Shown here piece after piece: positions 62,863 through 64,000 of a DNA stretch of 64,000 bases. The stretch is taken from contig NC_005295.2 in assembly GCF_000026005.1 (NCBI RefSeq), positions 558,001 through 622,000 on the forward strand. Direction: 5' to 3'. A program made the position numbers and the translations under genes. The notes under the pieces are model-generated. The model was given only the letters and a program-made list of their open reading frames with translations, made no database searches and was not told where the DNA came from. This DNA is from Ehrlichia ruminantium str. Welgevonden. Its GTDB lineage: Bacteria; Pseudomonadota; Alphaproteobacteria; Rickettsiales; Anaplasmataceae. How positions within the stretch are numbered: position 1 is the stretch's first letter; every line of letters begins with the position of its first letter.

Positions 62863-63429
62863 ATGATAAAGAATCATAGAAAGGCTATTGGTTGTAGTTC
62901 TGTATTGGTAATAATTTGTGCAACAGTAGGACTAGTGATGTCATCTGTAGAGGACAGTATGCCTGCAAACCGTTTAACAATGTTTGTAGCTATATTTACA
63001 ATCCTTTTAGTAGCTGGTTTTGTAGCACTATACAGTAATTATCAAGATATAAATTATGATAAAAAACTTGCTATTCTTTATTCTAGGGGAGAAGATGATG
63101 AATATAAATATGTTCCTAGAAGAGAAAAAGAGAAGAATAATCAATTTTTTCCCAAATTGATGAATTTTTTGTTTCGTAAAGAAACTCAAAGTAAATCTGT
63201 CGATGTTGATTATGAATTAAGTGATGATAATATTGTTACTTCAGAATCACCTCAAACAGTGGGTTATAGTCATGAAGAAAAATTTGCGCGTAAAGGTACT
63301 GAGAAAAATTATGGATCTATTGAAACGACATCTCATAATTTTGGTAATCCAGATGGAAAGCTAGCAGCTAATAGTATGATAGAATCTGCAGAACTAGATA
63401 TAAAGAAATCTTGTATACAACGTAAATAA
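62863..63429 (+). CDS. Small two-helix membrane protein with hydrophilic tail
   Basis: I do not recognise this 188-residue protein. It has a basic N-terminus, two membrane helices (about 9-27 and 37-57) separated by a short acidic loop (SSVEDSMPANR), and a hydrophilic tail of some 125 residues rich in Lys, Glu, Asp and Ser. No repeats. The layout matches the gene before it and the partial gene after it, suggesting a diverged paralogous set, though sequence similarity between them is slight by eye. The tail is expected to face the cytoplasm by the positive-inside rule, but this is uncertain. Confidence 0.75.
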   Translation: MIKNHRKAIGCSSVLVIICATVGLVMSSVEDSMPANRLTMFVAIFTILLVAGFVALYSNYQDINYDKKLAILYSRGEDDEYKYVPRREKEKNNQFFPKLMNFLFRKETQSKSVDVDYELSDDNIVTSESPQTVGYSHEEKFARKGTEKNYGSIETTSHNFGNPDGKLAANSMIESAELDIKKSCIQRK

Positions 63430-63835
63430 TTCATATTTCTTTAATCAACGAAAGTATACTAATTTTACAAATTATTAAAAATATTAAATATAATAATTTA
63501 AAATTTAAAAAAGTAATATTTATGTAATATAGCTTATGTAAATATATAATAATGCCTATTATATATAAAAGAAAAATTTCATTACCATGAAAACTTATGG
63601 TGTTAATAAAAAAAATTGTATTCTAGTTTTTTATTAGATAGTGCAGATTTTAGTATATTAAAAACTATATCTTTACTATTTAACATATGAAAAATTCCTA
63701 ATAATCAACTCTTAAAATTAGTATTTAATAAGTTTTTATCATATATTTTATTAATAAATTTTTATTTTTTAATAAAATATATGATATAATACAAATTAGT
63801 TATAATTTTTATTATATGAAATATAGGTTTTTTAT
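63430..63835. other. Very AT-rich spacer
   Basis: 406 bp, no gene or element that I can support. Confidence 0.45.
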
Positions 63836-64000
63836 ATGATAGTTTCTAGGAATAATGGTATTAAGGTTGCGTGTATCGTCGCAGTAGTGTCTTCTTTAAT
63901 AATAGTACAAGTGCTTAAAAGTATAGGTATAATAAAAGACAATGAAGCTGAAATATTGTCTATTGTTATAAGTGTAATATTGATTACTGGTATTGCAGCG
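63836..64000 (+). CDS. Third two-helix membrane protein of the array (cut by window edge)
   Basis: The frame from the ATG at 63836 runs open to the window edge (55 codons). It encodes a basic N-terminus (MIVSRNNGIK), a membrane helix (about 11-28), a short polar loop with acidic residues (KDNEAE), and the start of a second helix. This is the same arrangement as in the two upstream genes. The rest is outside the window. Confidence 0.65.
   Translation, partial: MIVSRNNGIKVACIVAVVSSLIIVQVLKSIGIIKDNEAEILSIVISVILITGIAA

Overview
The window is a low-GC (roughly 28% by eye) alphaproteobacterial chromosome segment that fits the Anaplasmataceae, most likely Ehrlichia and quite possibly E. ruminantium. 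Evidence: a circularly permuted two-piece tmRNA gene, Rickettsiales-restricted small families (DUF2610- and DUF2671-like), PleD and CckA as the regulators seen, a giant NAD-glutamate dehydrogenase, very long gene-free gaps (about a third of the window), and intergenic tandem repeats with periods of about 121-134 bp. Long, variable-copy intergenic repeats and truncated gene copies are described traits of E. ruminantium. The species call is inference.

Layout. 1-5327 (minus): a giant GDH, a TatB-like protein and the 5' part of pleD form a tight operon. 5952-7954 (plus): exoD-like gene overlapping cysS. 8922-10868 (minus): unrecognised 648-aa protein. 11185-12159: nrdB. 12160-17252: two large intergenic tandem-repeat arrays flanking a DUF2610 gene, an unknown gene and a MidA/NDUFAF7-type methyltransferase. 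17253-22360: dnaG and rpoD, neighbours but convergent. 23013-32828: dusB, ispE, cutA, cckA, an O-methyltransferase, a DUF2671-like gene and nnrE/nnrD. 32829-35288: topA.

35289-41875 is the most interesting part. It holds a short inverted pseudogene copy of part of proS, a phage-type DUF2793 gene behind a cluster of palindromes, sspB, the two-piece tmRNA gene ssrA with a visible promoter and terminator-like hairpin, tRNA-Asn, acpS-proS, a secreted class I amidotransferase-like (C26) protein and tRNA-Phe. The RNA that adds the proteolysis tag and the ClpXP adaptor that should recognise it are adjacent, and the tag carries the ANDN motif twice.

42027-57975: coaD, a trxB-peroxiredoxin pair, a class I aminotransferase, ppiD, tsaB, tRNA-Arg, and the conserved truB-rpsO-pnp order. 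58005-60630: an NDUFAF5-like methyltransferase and lepA. 61159-64000: three consecutive genes (the last cut by the window) for proteins with two N-terminal membrane helices; the two complete ones have charged hydrophilic tails, one with a 50-residue repeat. They look like a lineage-specific array that continues beyond the window.

Most genes are housekeeping (translation, replication, redox, cofactors). The accessory signal lies in the repeats, the gene fragment, the DUF2793/sspB/ssrA region, the 648-aa orphan and the terminal array.
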